A stretch of DNA of 64,000 bases, from assembly GCF_014205135.1 (NCBI RefSeq), contig NZ_JACHMY010000001.1, forward strand, positions 1,426,001-1,490,000. The letters are read 5' to 3'. Below the pieces are notes generated by a model. The model had not been told where the DNA came from. It was given only the letters and a program-made list of their open reading frames with translations, and ran no database searches. Position 1 is the first letter of the stretch; each line of letters opens with the position of its first letter. A program made the translations under genes and the position numbers. Below, in pieces: positions 8,693-16,687 of this stretch. The stretch is from Kribbella italica (GTDB taxonomy: Bacteria > Actinomycetota > Actinomycetes > Propionibacteriales > Kribbellaceae).

Positions 8693-9087
8693 TGCCGAAG
8701 ACCCAACTGACCAGCGCCGAGCTGCACACCCCGAACGGGGTGTTCTCGCAGGCGACCACGATCGAGGCGACCGGGCGACTGGTGTTCGTCTCCGGGATGA
8801 CCGCGCGCCGGCCCGACGGCAGCATCGCCGGGGTCGGCGACGTCGGCGAGCAGACCCGGCAGGTCTGCGAGAACGTCCAGGCCGCGGTCCGCGAGGCCGG
8901 CGGCACGCTGGACGACGTCTGCCGGGTGGACGTGTACGTGCGCAACATGGAGGACTTCGCCACGATCCACGAGGTCCGGGCGCGTTACTTCCGCGAGCCG
9001 CTGCCCGCCTCGACCATGGTCGAGGTCAGCAAGCTGGCCCACCCGGACTACCTGATCGAGATCTCCGCGATCGCGGTGGTCGCATGA
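8692..9087 (+). CDS. RidA/YjgF/YER057c/UK114-family protein
   Basis: 131 residues of the RidA fold, with GRLVFVSGMTARRPDG and the C-terminal block ASTMVEVSKLAHPDYLIEI. In true RidA the segment reads PARSxVEV and its Arg salt-bridges the imine substrate's carboxylate. Here that Arg is a Ser, so this is probably not a housekeeping 2-aminoacrylate deaminase but one of the divergent Rid subgroups. Some divergent members, such as 2-aminomuconate deaminase, work in aromatic-amine catabolism. It overlaps the preceding stop by one base (TGATG), within the catabolic operon. Confidence 0.85.
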   Translation: MPKTQLTSAELHTPNGVFSQATTIEATGRLVFVSGMTARRPDGSIAGVGDVGEQTRQVCENVQAAVREAGGTLDDVCRVDVYVRNMEDFATIHEVRARYFREPLPASTMVEVSKLAHPDYLIEISAIAVVA

Positions 9088-9135
9088 CGAAGTGGACAGG
9101 TGGTGATCGCATGCGTGGCGTCGAGTGGGTGTGAG

Positions 9136-9987
9136 ATGAGATTCGTGACAGTGACGTACGCCGGAGCCGAGCGGCCCGGCGTACTGGACGGCACCGAGGT
9201 CGTCCTGCTCCCGTACGACGACGTGGTGGCCGTGATCGAGGCCGGTACCGACGCGGTGCTGACCGGTGAACGGATCCCCTTCCGGGAGCAGGACCTGCGG
9301 GCGCCCTTGCGGCGGTTCCGCCGGGACATCCTCTGCACCGGCTGGAACTACTGGGACCACTTCGAGGAGAGCCGCGGCAAGCGCGACGGCCAGGACGTCG
9401 ACCGGCCCGAGCACCCGACCTTCTTCACCAAGGGCCCGGACGTCGTCGTCGGACCGTACGACCCGATCGCCTACGACCCGGCCCTGTCGGCCAAGTGGGA
9501 CTACGAGGCCGAGCTGGCGCTGGTGATCGGCAAGACCGGCCGCAGCATCAAGGTCGATGACGCGCTCGACCACGTGTTTGGCTACACGCTGGCGAACGAC
9601 GTCTCCCAACGCGACCTACAGCGGGCACACGGCGGCCAGTGGCTCAAGGGCAAGAGCATCGACGCCACCATGCCGCTCGGTCCCTGGATCGTGACGCCGG
9701 ACGAGCTGGGCGACCCGCAGGACGTGCAGTTGACCTGTCTGCTCAACGGTGAGGTCATGCAGGACGCCTCGACCAAGCAGATGGCCTACGACATCGCCAC
9801 GCTGATCAGTGAGCTGTCCTTCGGGATGACACTGCGGCCGGGTGACCTCCTGCTGACCGGTACGCCGTCAGGCATCGGCAACGCCCGGGAGCCGCAGGTG
9901 TTCCTCAAGGAGGGCGACGAGGTCGTCACCCGGGCGGACAAGATCGGCGAGCTGCGCAACACGCTGGCCTACCAGGAGCTGTCGTGA
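9136..9987 (+). CDS. fumarylacetoacetate hydrolase (FAH) family enzyme
   Basis: 283 residues. The FAH C-terminal domain is complete. It has the metal ligands of the WDYEAELALVIG strand, the GYTLANDVSQRDLQ segment with its catalytic Asp, GKSIDATMPLGPWI, and RPGDLLLTGTPSGIG. Relatives hydrolyse C-C bonds in acylpyruvates or decarboxylate and isomerise ring-cleavage products (4-oxalocrotonate decarboxylase, HHDD isomerase). I chose ATG 9136, because the frame upstream adds only 12 unrelated residues. About 48 bp separate it from the RidA gene, and the next gene overlaps its stop. Confidence 0.88.
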   Translation: MRFVTVTYAGAERPGVLDGTEVVLLPYDDVVAVIEAGTDAVLTGERIPFREQDLRAPLRRFRRDILCTGWNYWDHFEESRGKRDGQDVDRPEHPTFFTKGPDVVVGPYDPIAYDPALSAKWDYEAELALVIGKTGRSIKVDDALDHVFGYTLANDVSQRDLQRAHGGQWLKGKSIDATMPLGPWIVTPDELGDPQDVQLTCLLNGEVMQDASTKQMAYDIATLISELSFGMTLRPGDLLLTGTPSGIGNAREPQVFLKEGDEVVTRADKIGELRNTLAYQELS

Positions 9988-10685
9988 CCAGCCGGCTGGA
10001 GCTCCTGCCCGGCGGTGGCCGTGGAGGCCGCCGTACGCTCGCTGAGACCGCAGCGGCCGAGCTGCACCAGCTGATCCTGTCCGGTGAGCTGCCCAGCGGT
10101 ACGCCGTTGCGTCTGGTCGAGCTGGCGAACCGGCTGGAGATGAGCCAGATGCCGGTGCGCGAGGGGCTGCGCCGGCTGGAGGCGCTCGGCCTGGTCGACA
10201 TCATCCCGCACCGGGGCGCCTGGGTCCGGGAGCTGTCGCTGGAGGACCTGCACGACACCCACGAGACCAGGCTGGCGCTGGAGAGTCTCGCCGTACGGGC
10301 TGCTGCCGAGCACTTCGCGGAGGCGGACGAGCAGCAGGCCATCGCGGCGCTTGAGGAGCACCTGCGGCTGTCGCGGGCCGATGACTCGATCGGCGCCCGG
10401 CAGGCGCACGCCGACTTCCACTTCGCGCTCTACCGGGCCGGTGGCTCGCAGTGGCTGGCCCGGGCGATCGAGCCGGTCTGGCAGAACAGCGAGCGGTACC
10501 GGTTCGGCAGCCGGCAGACGCCGTTCCAGATCGAACAGAACCGGCAGGAGCACCAGGCCATCCTGGACGCCTGCGTCGCGCGCGACCCGGACGCCGCCGA
10601 GCAGGCCCTGCGCAACCACCTGGCTGGCGCGGTGCAGCGGATCACCGAGACGATGACCTCGAAGCAGAAGGGGACGTCGACATGA
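9984..10685 (+). CDS. FadR-type GntR transcriptional regulator (copy 1)
   Basis: 233 residues. The N-terminal winged helix has LRLVELANRLEMSQMPVREGLRRLEALGLV, followed by an FCD ligand domain. That domain has the expected acidic/His metal-site residues (THETRLALE, FHFALYR, QEHQAILDA, LRNHL). About three quarters of positions match the second GntR at 15508, including the shared start MTxRLELxPGG. GTG overlaps the FAH stop. It sits in mid-operon, so it is probably autoregulated through the operator at 4971-4993. The ligand is unknown, presumably a carboxylic intermediate of the pathway. Confidence 0.9.
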   Translation: MTSRLELLPGGGRGGRRTLAETAAAELHQLILSGELPSGTPLRLVELANRLEMSQMPVREGLRRLEALGLVDIIPHRGAWVRELSLEDLHDTHETRLALESLAVRAAAEHFAEADEQQAIAALEEHLRLSRADDSIGARQAHADFHFALYRAGGSQWLARAIEPVWQNSERYRFGSRQTPFQIEQNRQEHQAILDACVARDPDAAEQALRNHLAGAVQRITETMTSKQKGTST

Positions 10686-11410
10686 AGGTGAGCTTCGACG
10701 CGACCGGCGAGGTCGTGGTCGTCACAGGTGGAGCGCACGGCATCGGTGCCGCGCTGGCGTCGGCCGTCGTGGCCCACGGCGGTACGGCGGTGGTGCTGGA
10801 CATCAGCGCGCCGGCCGACCAGCGGGTCGAGTACGTCGAGGTCGACGTGTCCGACCGGGCCGCGGTGTTCAAGGCGGTCGGGACGGTGATCGAGCGGCAC
10901 GGCCGGATCGACGGGCTGGTCGCAGGTGCCGCCGTGCAGCCGCGGTCCGCCGTACTGGACACCGACCCGGCTGAGTGGACCCGGACGCTGCAGGTGAACC
11001 TGGACGGCGTGGTGTGGGTCTGCCAGGCCGTCGTACCGCACATGGTGGAGCGGTCGGCCGGCTCGGTCGTGGTGTTCACCTCCGGCCTGGCCGCGACCGG
11101 CTTCCCGCATGCGGCGGCGTACTCGGCGAGCAAGGCGGCCCTGACCGCCTTCGCCAGGACGCTGGCGGCCGAGGTGGCCGAGCACCGGGTCCGGGTGAAC
11201 ATCGTCGCGCCCGGAGTGGTCGACACCGACCAGTTCCGGGCCGCCAACGCCGGAGCCGACTTCGACCACTGGCAGGAGACCACCGGCATCGGTGAGCCCG
11301 CCGACGTGGTCGGCCCGCTGCTGTTCCTGCTGTCCGACGCGGCCGCGATGACCGGGTCCCAGTTGACCCGGGAGCGCGCTTTCGCCCGGTTGACCGACCT
11401 CACGGAGTGA
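10682..11410 (+). CDS. short-chain dehydrogenase/reductase (SDR)
   Basis: 242 residues. It has the classical SDR cofactor motif TGGAHGIG, catalytic S134, Y147 and K151 (YSASKAALTAF), Asn in VNLDGV, and the PGVVDT loop. VLDIS after the second strand suggests an acidic residue binding the NAD ribose, so NAD rather than NADP. The C-terminus (SQLTRERAFARLTDLTE) lacks the usual SDR ending 'TGQxLxVDGG', an unusual feature. ATG overlaps the GntR stop. It probably oxidises an alcohol or dihydrodiol intermediate. Confidence 0.88.
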   Translation: MKVSFDATGEVVVVTGGAHGIGAALASAVVAHGGTAVVLDISAPADQRVEYVEVDVSDRAAVFKAVGTVIERHGRIDGLVAGAAVQPRSAVLDTDPAEWTRTLQVNLDGVVWVCQAVVPHMVERSAGSVVVFTSGLAATGFPHAAAYSASKAALTAFARTLAAEVAEHRVRVNIVAPGVVDTDQFRAANAGADFDHWQETTGIGEPADVVGPLLFLLSDAAAMTGSQLTRERAFARLTDLTE

Positions 11411-11413
11411 CGA

Positions 11414-12994
11414 GTGACCTCGACTGACCAGCAACTGCCCGTCGCCGTGGTCGGCGCCGGACCGATCGGCCTGACCACAGCACTCGGCCTGGCGCACTAC
11501 GGCGTGCCGTACGTGCTGCTGGAGGAGGATGCGACGCTGTCGTCCGACACCAAGGCCGGTACGACGCTGAGCCGGACCCTGGAGATCTGGAACCGGTACG
11601 GCGCGGTGGAGGGCATTCTCGCCTCGGCGGTCCGGATCGACGAGATCGGTGACATCGACCGGGCCACCAACACGCCGCGGGCCTCGGTCCAGCTGGCCGA
11701 ACTGGTCAACGACACCCAGTTCCCGTTCGTGATCAACCTGCCGCAGCAGATCATGGAGCCGATCCTGGCTGACGCGCTGCCGCAGCCAGTGCTCACGCAG
11801 CACCGGCTGACGTCGTTCGAGGTCCGGGACGACCGGGTGGTGCTGCAGCTGGACACGCCGGACGGTCCGCGGGAGCTGGAGGCGTCGTACCTGCTGGCCT
11901 GTGACGGCGGCCGGAGCAGGATCCGCGACGCGCTCGGGGTGAAGGTGGTGGGGGAGACCCTGCCCGAGCGGTACATGCTGATCGACGTGGCGGTGGACCT
12001 GGACGTCGACAACGCCCGCGACTATCCGTACCTGGCGTACTTCGCGGACAAGACCGAGTGGATGGTGCTGATCCGCCAGCCCGACAACTGGCGGTTCCTG
12101 TTCCCGCTGGCGCCCGGTGCGGACACGCCCGGCACCGAGGACCTGCTGGTGAAGGTGAAGCAGTTCATCGGTGAGGTGGACCAGATCGAGCTGCTCGGCA
12201 CGGTCATCTACAACGTGCACCACCGGGTCGCCGAGCAGTGGACCAAGGACCGCAAGGTGTTCCTGATGGGCGACGCCGCCCACCTGATCACTCCGATGTG
12301 GGCACTGGGGCTGAACACCGGCGCCCTGGACGCGTCCAACCTGCCGTGGCGGCTGGCCTGGGTCCTGCGCGGCTGGGCCGAGCCGTCGTTGCTGGACGGG
12401 TACGAGCGGGAGCAGCGGCCGGTGGCGATCGAGGGCTCAGGGGAGATGGCCGAGGCCGCCCGCAAGTACATGGCACAGCAGCGTGGTGCGGTCACCGAGG
12501 ACACGGGCGCGTGGGCGACGGCGTACAACCGCACGCTGCTCAGCGTCCGGCTCGACGTGGAGGGTGTGGGCGACTGGTCGATGGTGGCGACCAGTGCGGC
12601 ACCGCCGGCCGTGCGGGCAGGGGACCGGGCACCGGACCTGGCGCTGCAGAGCCCGACCGGCCGGGCCACCATCCACGACCTGTGCCGGGACTCGTTCGTC
12701 GCGCTGTACTTCACCGACGTACGCCGTCGTCCGGAGATCCCGGTCAACGACTCGCCCGCGCTGCGGCACTACGCCGTCTCGCGGTGGGACGCGCCGCACG
12801 ACTCCGGCCTGCGGGACCGCTCGCTGTTCGACCCGGGCAGCATCGCGACCAACCGGTACGGCGTACCGGCGGGCAGCGTCGTACTGATCCGGCCGGACGG
12901 CCACATCGCCGCGGTGGCCCCGATGGCACCCGGTGTGGCCGAGGAGCTCTACACGCGGGTGACCGGTCGGCCCGTCCCTCGGGAGGCGTCATGA
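11414..12994 (+). CDS. FAD-dependent monooxygenase, PheA/TfdB/MhpA-like
   Basis: 526 residues. It has FAD motif VAVVGAGPIGLTTA, the DG motif YLLACDGGRSRIRDALG and the GD motif FLMGDAAHLITPMWALGLNTG. The C-terminal 130 residues form the thioredoxin-like domain usual in phenol-hydroxylase-type enzymes. In most relatives the segment after GDAAH reads PPxGGQGMN; here it is ITPMWALGLN, which alters the loop over the flavin and may shift substrate range. The family ortho-hydroxylates phenolic or aromatic acids with NAD(P)H and O2. It starts at GTG, 3 bp after the SDR stop, and the cupin gene overlaps its stop. Confidence 0.88.
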   Translation: MTSTDQQLPVAVVGAGPIGLTTALGLAHYGVPYVLLEEDATLSSDTKAGTTLSRTLEIWNRYGAVEGILASAVRIDEIGDIDRATNTPRASVQLAELVNDTQFPFVINLPQQIMEPILADALPQPVLTQHRLTSFEVRDDRVVLQLDTPDGPRELEASYLLACDGGRSRIRDALGVKVVGETLPERYMLIDVAVDLDVDNARDYPYLAYFADKTEWMVLIRQPDNWRFLFPLAPGADTPGTEDLLVKVKQFIGEVDQIELLGTVIYNVHHRVAEQWTKDRKVFLMGDAAHLITPMWALGLNTGALDASNLPWRLAWVLRGWAEPSLLDGYEREQRPVAIEGSGEMAEAARKYMAQQRGAVTEDTGAWATAYNRTLLSVRLDVEGVGDWSMVATSAAPPAVRAGDRAPDLALQSPTGRATIHDLCRDSFVALYFTDVRRRPEIPVNDSPALRHYAVSRWDAPHDSGLRDRSLFDPGSIATNRYGVPAGSVVLIRPDGHIAAVAPMAPGVAEELYTRVTGRPVPREAS

Positions 12995-13380
12995 CGTTCG
13001 ACGAACCGCTGCGGGAGATCCTGCTGCAGACCGACGACCTGGACTGGGTGGACAAGTCCCTGGACGGGCTGTCGCACAAGATGCTGTGGCGCGACCCGGA
13101 GACCGAGGCGTCGATCGCGCTGGTGCGGTTCGAGCAGGGGTCGGGGATCCCGTCGGAGCACAAGCACGCGTCGAACCAGTTCATGTTCTGCCTGTCCGGC
13201 CGGTACGTGTACCTGCCGACCGGGACGACGCTGACCAAAGGCAGCTTCTACTGGAACCCGAAGGGCGTCGTGCACGGCCCGACGCGTGCAGAGGAGACCT
13301 CCGTCCTGCTGGAGGTGTACGACGGCCCGCACTACCCGGAGCGGCCGTCCTTCTACGACAACGACGAGGACGCACGCTGA
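12991..13380 (+). CDS. small cupin protein, possible non-heme dioxygenase
   Basis: 129 residues, a single cupin barrel. Motif 1 reads GIPSEHKHASNQFMFCLSG, with the His-X-His metal pair and a distal residue; motif 2 reads YWNPKGVVHGP with the third His. It resembles ring-cleavage cupins of the 2,4'-dihydroxyacetophenone dioxygenase kind and small isomerases. Between a ring hydroxylase and an ACMSD-like amidohydrolase, a ring-opening or isomerising role is plausible but unproved. It overlaps the monooxygenase stop (ATGA). Confidence 0.75.
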   Translation: MTFDEPLREILLQTDDLDWVDKSLDGLSHKMLWRDPETEASIALVRFEQGSGIPSEHKHASNQFMFCLSGRYVYLPTGTTLTKGSFYWNPKGVVHGPTRAEETSVLLEVYDGPHYPERPSFYDNDEDAR

Positions 13381-13381
13381 C

Positions 13382-14278
13382 ATGGCCGGCTGGGACGTCC
13401 ACACGCACCTGATACCGCCCACTGTGCTGGCTGCTGCCCGCAGTGGCTCGTTCGGCCTGTCCATTCAAGGCGAGTCGCTGGTGGTCGACGGTGAGCACCG
13501 GCTGCCGCTCGGCAAGCTCGCCGACCCGGCCGCGCTGCTGCAGTGGGTCAGCGACCAGGACCTGGACGGCGCAGTGGTCTCGGTGCCGCCTGCGCTGTTC
13601 CGGTACGACCAGGGCGTGGAGTGGACCGCACTGCTCAACCAGGGACTCCGTGAGCTGGCAGGACCGCAGCTGCGGGTGCTGGCCCACGTCCCGCTCCTGC
13701 ACGCCAGCGCTCCGGCCGTCGCTGCCGCGCTGGGGCAGGAGGGCGTGTTCGGCGGCTTCGCTCTCGGTACGCCGGGGTTCGCCGGGCTGGACGCGGTCTG
13801 GAAGGTGCTGGACGAGCTGAACGCGTTCACGCTGGTCCACCCGGGCCACAGTTCGGACCGGCGGCTCGACGCGTTCTACCTGTCGAACCTGCTCGGAAAT
13901 CCTTACGAAACAGGGCTTGCGGCCGCCGAGCTGGTCTTCACCGACGTACCGGCGCGGTTTCCGGGGATCAAGTTCTGCCTGTGCCACGGCGGTGGCGTGA
14001 CGGCCGCGCTGGCCGGGCGGTGGCAGCGCGGGATCGACACCGACCGGCCGGGGATCGAGGCGCCGTCGCTGGCGGTGGCCGAGGCGCTGCAGCGGTTCGT
14101 GGCCGACGACCTGGTGCACGATCCCGCCGTACTGCCGTTGCTGGAGTCGACGTTCGGGGACGTGCTGGCCGGGAGCGACTGGCCGTTCCCGATGGGCAGC
14201 GACCAGGTGGATCCGCGCCGGTCGGCGGCCGCCGGCGAGCTCACCCGTCCGCTCGGTCAGGGGGGCCGGTCAGCGTGA
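13382..14278 (+). CDS. amidohydrolase-2 family enzyme, ACMSD/gamma-resorcylate decarboxylase-like
   Basis: 298 residues. Metal ligands of the ACMSD group are visible: DVHTHLIP at residues 5-12 (His7, His9), FTLVHPGH, FCLCHGGGV and the late Asp in LAGSDWPFPMG. This group decarboxylates aromatic or muconate-type acids without a redox cofactor, though some members hydrolyse lactones. I chose ATG 13382 because the family starts with the HxH strand. It begins one base after the cupin stop and closes the first operon. Confidence 0.83.
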   Translation: MAGWDVHTHLIPPTVLAAARSGSFGLSIQGESLVVDGEHRLPLGKLADPAALLQWVSDQDLDGAVVSVPPALFRYDQGVEWTALLNQGLRELAGPQLRVLAHVPLLHASAPAVAAALGQEGVFGGFALGTPGFAGLDAVWKVLDELNAFTLVHPGHSSDRRLDAFYLSNLLGNPYETGLAAAELVFTDVPARFPGIKFCLCHGGGVTAALAGRWQRGIDTDRPGIEAPSLAVAEALQRFVADDLVHDPAVLPLLESTFGDVLAGSDWPFPMGSDQVDPRRSAAAGELTRPLGQGGRSA

Positions 14279-14300
14279 AGCCAACTGTCCCTGAGCGGCA

Positions 14301-14323
14301 AGATGTGATCAGATATCAAATGC
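14301..14323 (+). promoter_or_regulatory. second copy of the GntR/FadR-type operator
   Basis: Arms AGATGTGAT and ATCAAATGC around a CAGAT spacer reproduce the 9-5-9 geometry of the site at 4971-4993. In the opposite orientation the two share ATTTGATnTnTGATCAnAT. It lies 35 bp before the oxidoreductase gene. No other copy was seen in the window, so the two sites bracket the island. Confidence 0.7.
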
Positions 14324-14357
14324 AGGTGGGGTTGACGGGCACGAGTGGGGTGGATGG

Positions 14358-15323
14358 ATGAGCGCGCGACAAGGCATCGTGCTGCGCTGCTACGGGCCTG
14401 GGGAGCAGCTGAAGGCCGAGGAGACCGAGCTGGTCGCCGGGCCGGGAGAGACCCTGGTCGAGATGGACGTCGCCTCGGTGACGCAGCTGGACCGGACCGT
14501 GCTGGCGGGCAAGCTCGCGCAGCAGCTGCAGCCGCCGTTCGTCCCGGGGTCCGAGGGCGCCGGTGTGGTCGTCGACTCGGCGGTGTACCCGTCGGGGACG
14601 CGCGTGGTGATCCGCGGCGGTGGTGTCGGCGTGGCCCGGCCGGGGACGTGGGGCTCGATGGCAGTCGTGCCGGACTCGTCCGTACACGCGCTACCGATCG
14701 GGCTCGACACAGCCGAGGCGCTGGCCCTGCTGGCTCCTGCGCTGACTGCGCACACCGCCGTACGGCGTGTGGCCGGCGTCGGGCAGGGCGAGACGGTCGT
14801 GATCACCGGAGCGACCGGACTGGTCAGCCGGCTGTGTGCCGCGGTCGCTCGGGCGGCCGGAGCCGGCAAGGTGATCGGTCTGGTCCGGTCGAACGAGTCC
14901 GTCGAGCTGCTGACCCGCCTGGTCGACCAGATCGTCCGGGTGGACGAGCTGGGCCAGGTCGGCCGGGAGCTGCCGTGGTGCGACGCGGTCATCGACACCG
15001 TGGGCGGCCCGGTGACCAGCGGGGTGATGAGTCACATCACGCCGGGCGGCCGGATCGCCATCCTGGGCTACACGGCCGGGGAGTTCGCCACGCTCGACCT
15101 GCACCAGCTGATCGGGCGGGACCTGCGGGTGCTCCCGGTGAACATGCAGCGGACGACGATCGAGGCCGGGACGGTCGCCCAGGTGCTGGCCGACATCGCG
15201 CCCGCCCCGATCACGCCGGAGCTGGACATGCTTCCAGCGGCTCGGGTGGACGACGCCCTCGACCGCCTGACGGGCGGTACGGCGGAGCGGCGAGTACTGC
15301 TCGACCTCACCCGGCTGCGCTGA
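14358..15323 (+). CDS. zinc-independent medium-chain dehydrogenase/reductase, quinone-oxidoreductase-like
   Basis: 321 residues. The GroES-like N-terminal part has VPGSEGAGVVVDSAV. The Rossmann part has GETVVITGATGLVSRLCAAVA and a GGRIAILGYTAGEFATL strand. The structural and catalytic zinc cysteines of alcohol dehydrogenases are absent, so it is a quinone- or enoyl-reductase type using NAD(P)H. The operator at 14301-14323 in its promoter ties it to the same regulon, and it is transcribed separately from the preceding operon. Confidence 0.85.
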   Translation: MSARQGIVLRCYGPGEQLKAEETELVAGPGETLVEMDVASVTQLDRTVLAGKLAQQLQPPFVPGSEGAGVVVDSAVYPSGTRVVIRGGGVGVARPGTWGSMAVVPDSSVHALPIGLDTAEALALLAPALTAHTAVRRVAGVGQGETVVITGATGLVSRLCAAVARAAGAGKVIGLVRSNESVELLTRLVDQIVRVDELGQVGRELPWCDAVIDTVGGPVTSGVMSHITPGGRIAILGYTAGEFATLDLHQLIGRDLRVLPVNMQRTTIEAGTVAQVLADIAPAPITPELDMLPAARVDDALDRLTGGTAERRVLLDLTRLR

Positions 15324-15507
15324 GTAGTGGACGGGCGGCGACTCCGGTGACAGGCTGGACCGCTGGCCGGTCGGCCGGCTGGTCTGTGCACGGTTGCGCG
15401 GGGGCGCGATGAGCAATCCGTCGCCGGAACGCCCGAGAAGCCCGTGGCACCGCTACGGTTACCTCCCAGACGTGTGCGCAGTGGACGAGAGAGGCAGCCC
15501 ACACCCA

Positions 15508-16200
15508 ATGACCCGACGACTCGAGCTCACGCCCGGGGGGCCCAGCGGCCGGCGTACTCTCGCCGAGGAAGCCGCTGCCGAGCTGCACGAGCTCATCCTG
15601 TCCGGCGAGCTGCCGAGCGGCACCGCGCTGCGGCTGGAGGAGCTGGCCAAGCGGCTGGACATGAGCCAGATGCCGATCCGGGAGGGGCTGCGCCGGATGC
15701 AGGCGCTCGGCCTGGTCGAGATCGTCCCGCACAAGGGCGCCTGGGTCCGCGAGCTGTCGATGGAGGACCTGCGCGACACCCACGAGACCCGGCTGGCGCT
15801 GGAGACGCTGGCGGTCCGGGCTGCTGCGACCCGGTTCGCCGAGTCCGACGGCGTGGTCGCCAAGGCCGCGCTGGCCGAGCACGTCCGGCTGTCCAAGGTG
15901 GGCGACATCGTCGCCTCCCGGCAGGCGCACACCGAGTTCCACTTCGCGATCTACCGGGCCGGGGGATCCCGCTGGCTACCGCGCGCGATCGAGCCGGTCT
16001 GGCAGAACAGCGAGCGGTACCGGTTCGGCTCCCGGCAGACCAAGGCGCGGATCGAGCAGACCCGCCGGGAGCACCAGGCGATCCTGGATGCGTGCCTGGC
16101 CAACGACGAGCTGGGCGCGGACGCGGCATTGCGTGAGCACCTGGAGGGTGCGTTCCAGCGGATCAGCGAGACGATGGCCCGGCGGTACACGAAGGACTAG
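15508..16200 (+). CDS. FadR-type GntR transcriptional regulator (copy 2)
   Basis: 230 residues, a close paralog of the regulator at 9984. The recognition region (MSQMPIREGLRR) and the stretch RAIEPVWQNSERYRFGSRQT are almost identical. I chose the ATG at 15508 because MTRRLELTPGG then aligns with the start of copy 1; an upstream ATG in frame would add 33 unmatched residues. Near-identical DNA-recognition helices imply the same operator, while divergence in the FCD domain (residues about 115-140) could mean a different ligand or cross-dimerisation. Confidence 0.9.
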   Translation: MTRRLELTPGGPSGRRTLAEEAAAELHELILSGELPSGTALRLEELAKRLDMSQMPIREGLRRMQALGLVEIVPHKGAWVRELSMEDLRDTHETRLALETLAVRAAATRFAESDGVVAKAALAEHVRLSKVGDIVASRQAHTEFHFAIYRAGGSRWLPRAIEPVWQNSERYRFGSRQTKARIEQTRREHQAILDACLANDELGADAALREHLEGAFQRISETMARRYTKD

Positions 16201-16217
16201 GGCGTGGCTGTCGGGTG

Positions 16218-16682
16218 TCAGTCGGCCAGCCGGGCGGGGAAGCCGCCGGTTGCGATCGGGGACCAGCGGGTCGGCGTGATCCGGATCAGGCACTTGCCCT
16301 GCTTGCGCATCGCCTCGCGGTACTCGTCCCAGTCCGGGTGCTCGCCGGAGATCGAGCGGTAGTAGTCGACCAGCGCCTCGACGGCGTCCGGCAGCTCGAT
16401 CACCTCACCGGTGCCGTCCACCTGGACCCAGGCGCCGTTCCAGTCGTCGGACATCACCATGACGCTGGTCTGCGGGTTGCGCTGCACGTTGGTGCTCTTG
16501 GCCCGCTCGGGGTAGGAGGAGATGACGATCCGGCCCTCCGCGTCCACCCCGCCGGACACCGGCGAGGCCTGCGGCGTCCCGTCCTGGCGGGTGGTGATCA
16601 GCAGCATGTGGTGGCGCGGGCGGATGAACTCCAGCAGCCCGTCGAGGTCGACCTTGGTGTTGGTGGCAATCGTTCGTGGCAT
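16218..16682 (-). CDS. PPOX-class (F420-dependent) oxidoreductase, pyridoxamine-phosphate-oxidase fold
   Basis: 154 residues. It has the split-barrel motifs RPRHHMLLITTRQDGTPQ, ISSYPERAKSTNVQRNP and VDGTGEVIELPDAVEALVD, and the YYRSISGEHPDWDEYREAM block common to actinobacterial F420-binding members. These small dimers use F420H2 (some FMN or heme) to reduce diverse organics. I chose ATG 16682, eight bases after AGGG; a GTG at 16691 overlapping the upstream stop is an alternative. It is convergent with the GntR gene and forms an operon with the next upstream gene. Confidence 0.85.
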   Translation of the reverse strand: MPRTIATNTKVDLDGLLEFIRPRHHMLLITTRQDGTPQASPVSGGVDAEGRIVISSYPERAKSTNVQRNPQTSVMVMSDDWNGAWVQVDGTGEVIELPDAVEALVDYYRSISGEHPDWDEYREAMRKQGKCLIRITPTRWSPIATGGFPARLAD

Positions 16683-16687
16683 GGCAC

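Noticed and set aside
10430-12283. 617-codon leftward open frame over the GntR, SDR and monooxygenase genes
   Set aside because: Antisense shadow; three well-matched genes with 4-bp overlaps occupy the other strand.
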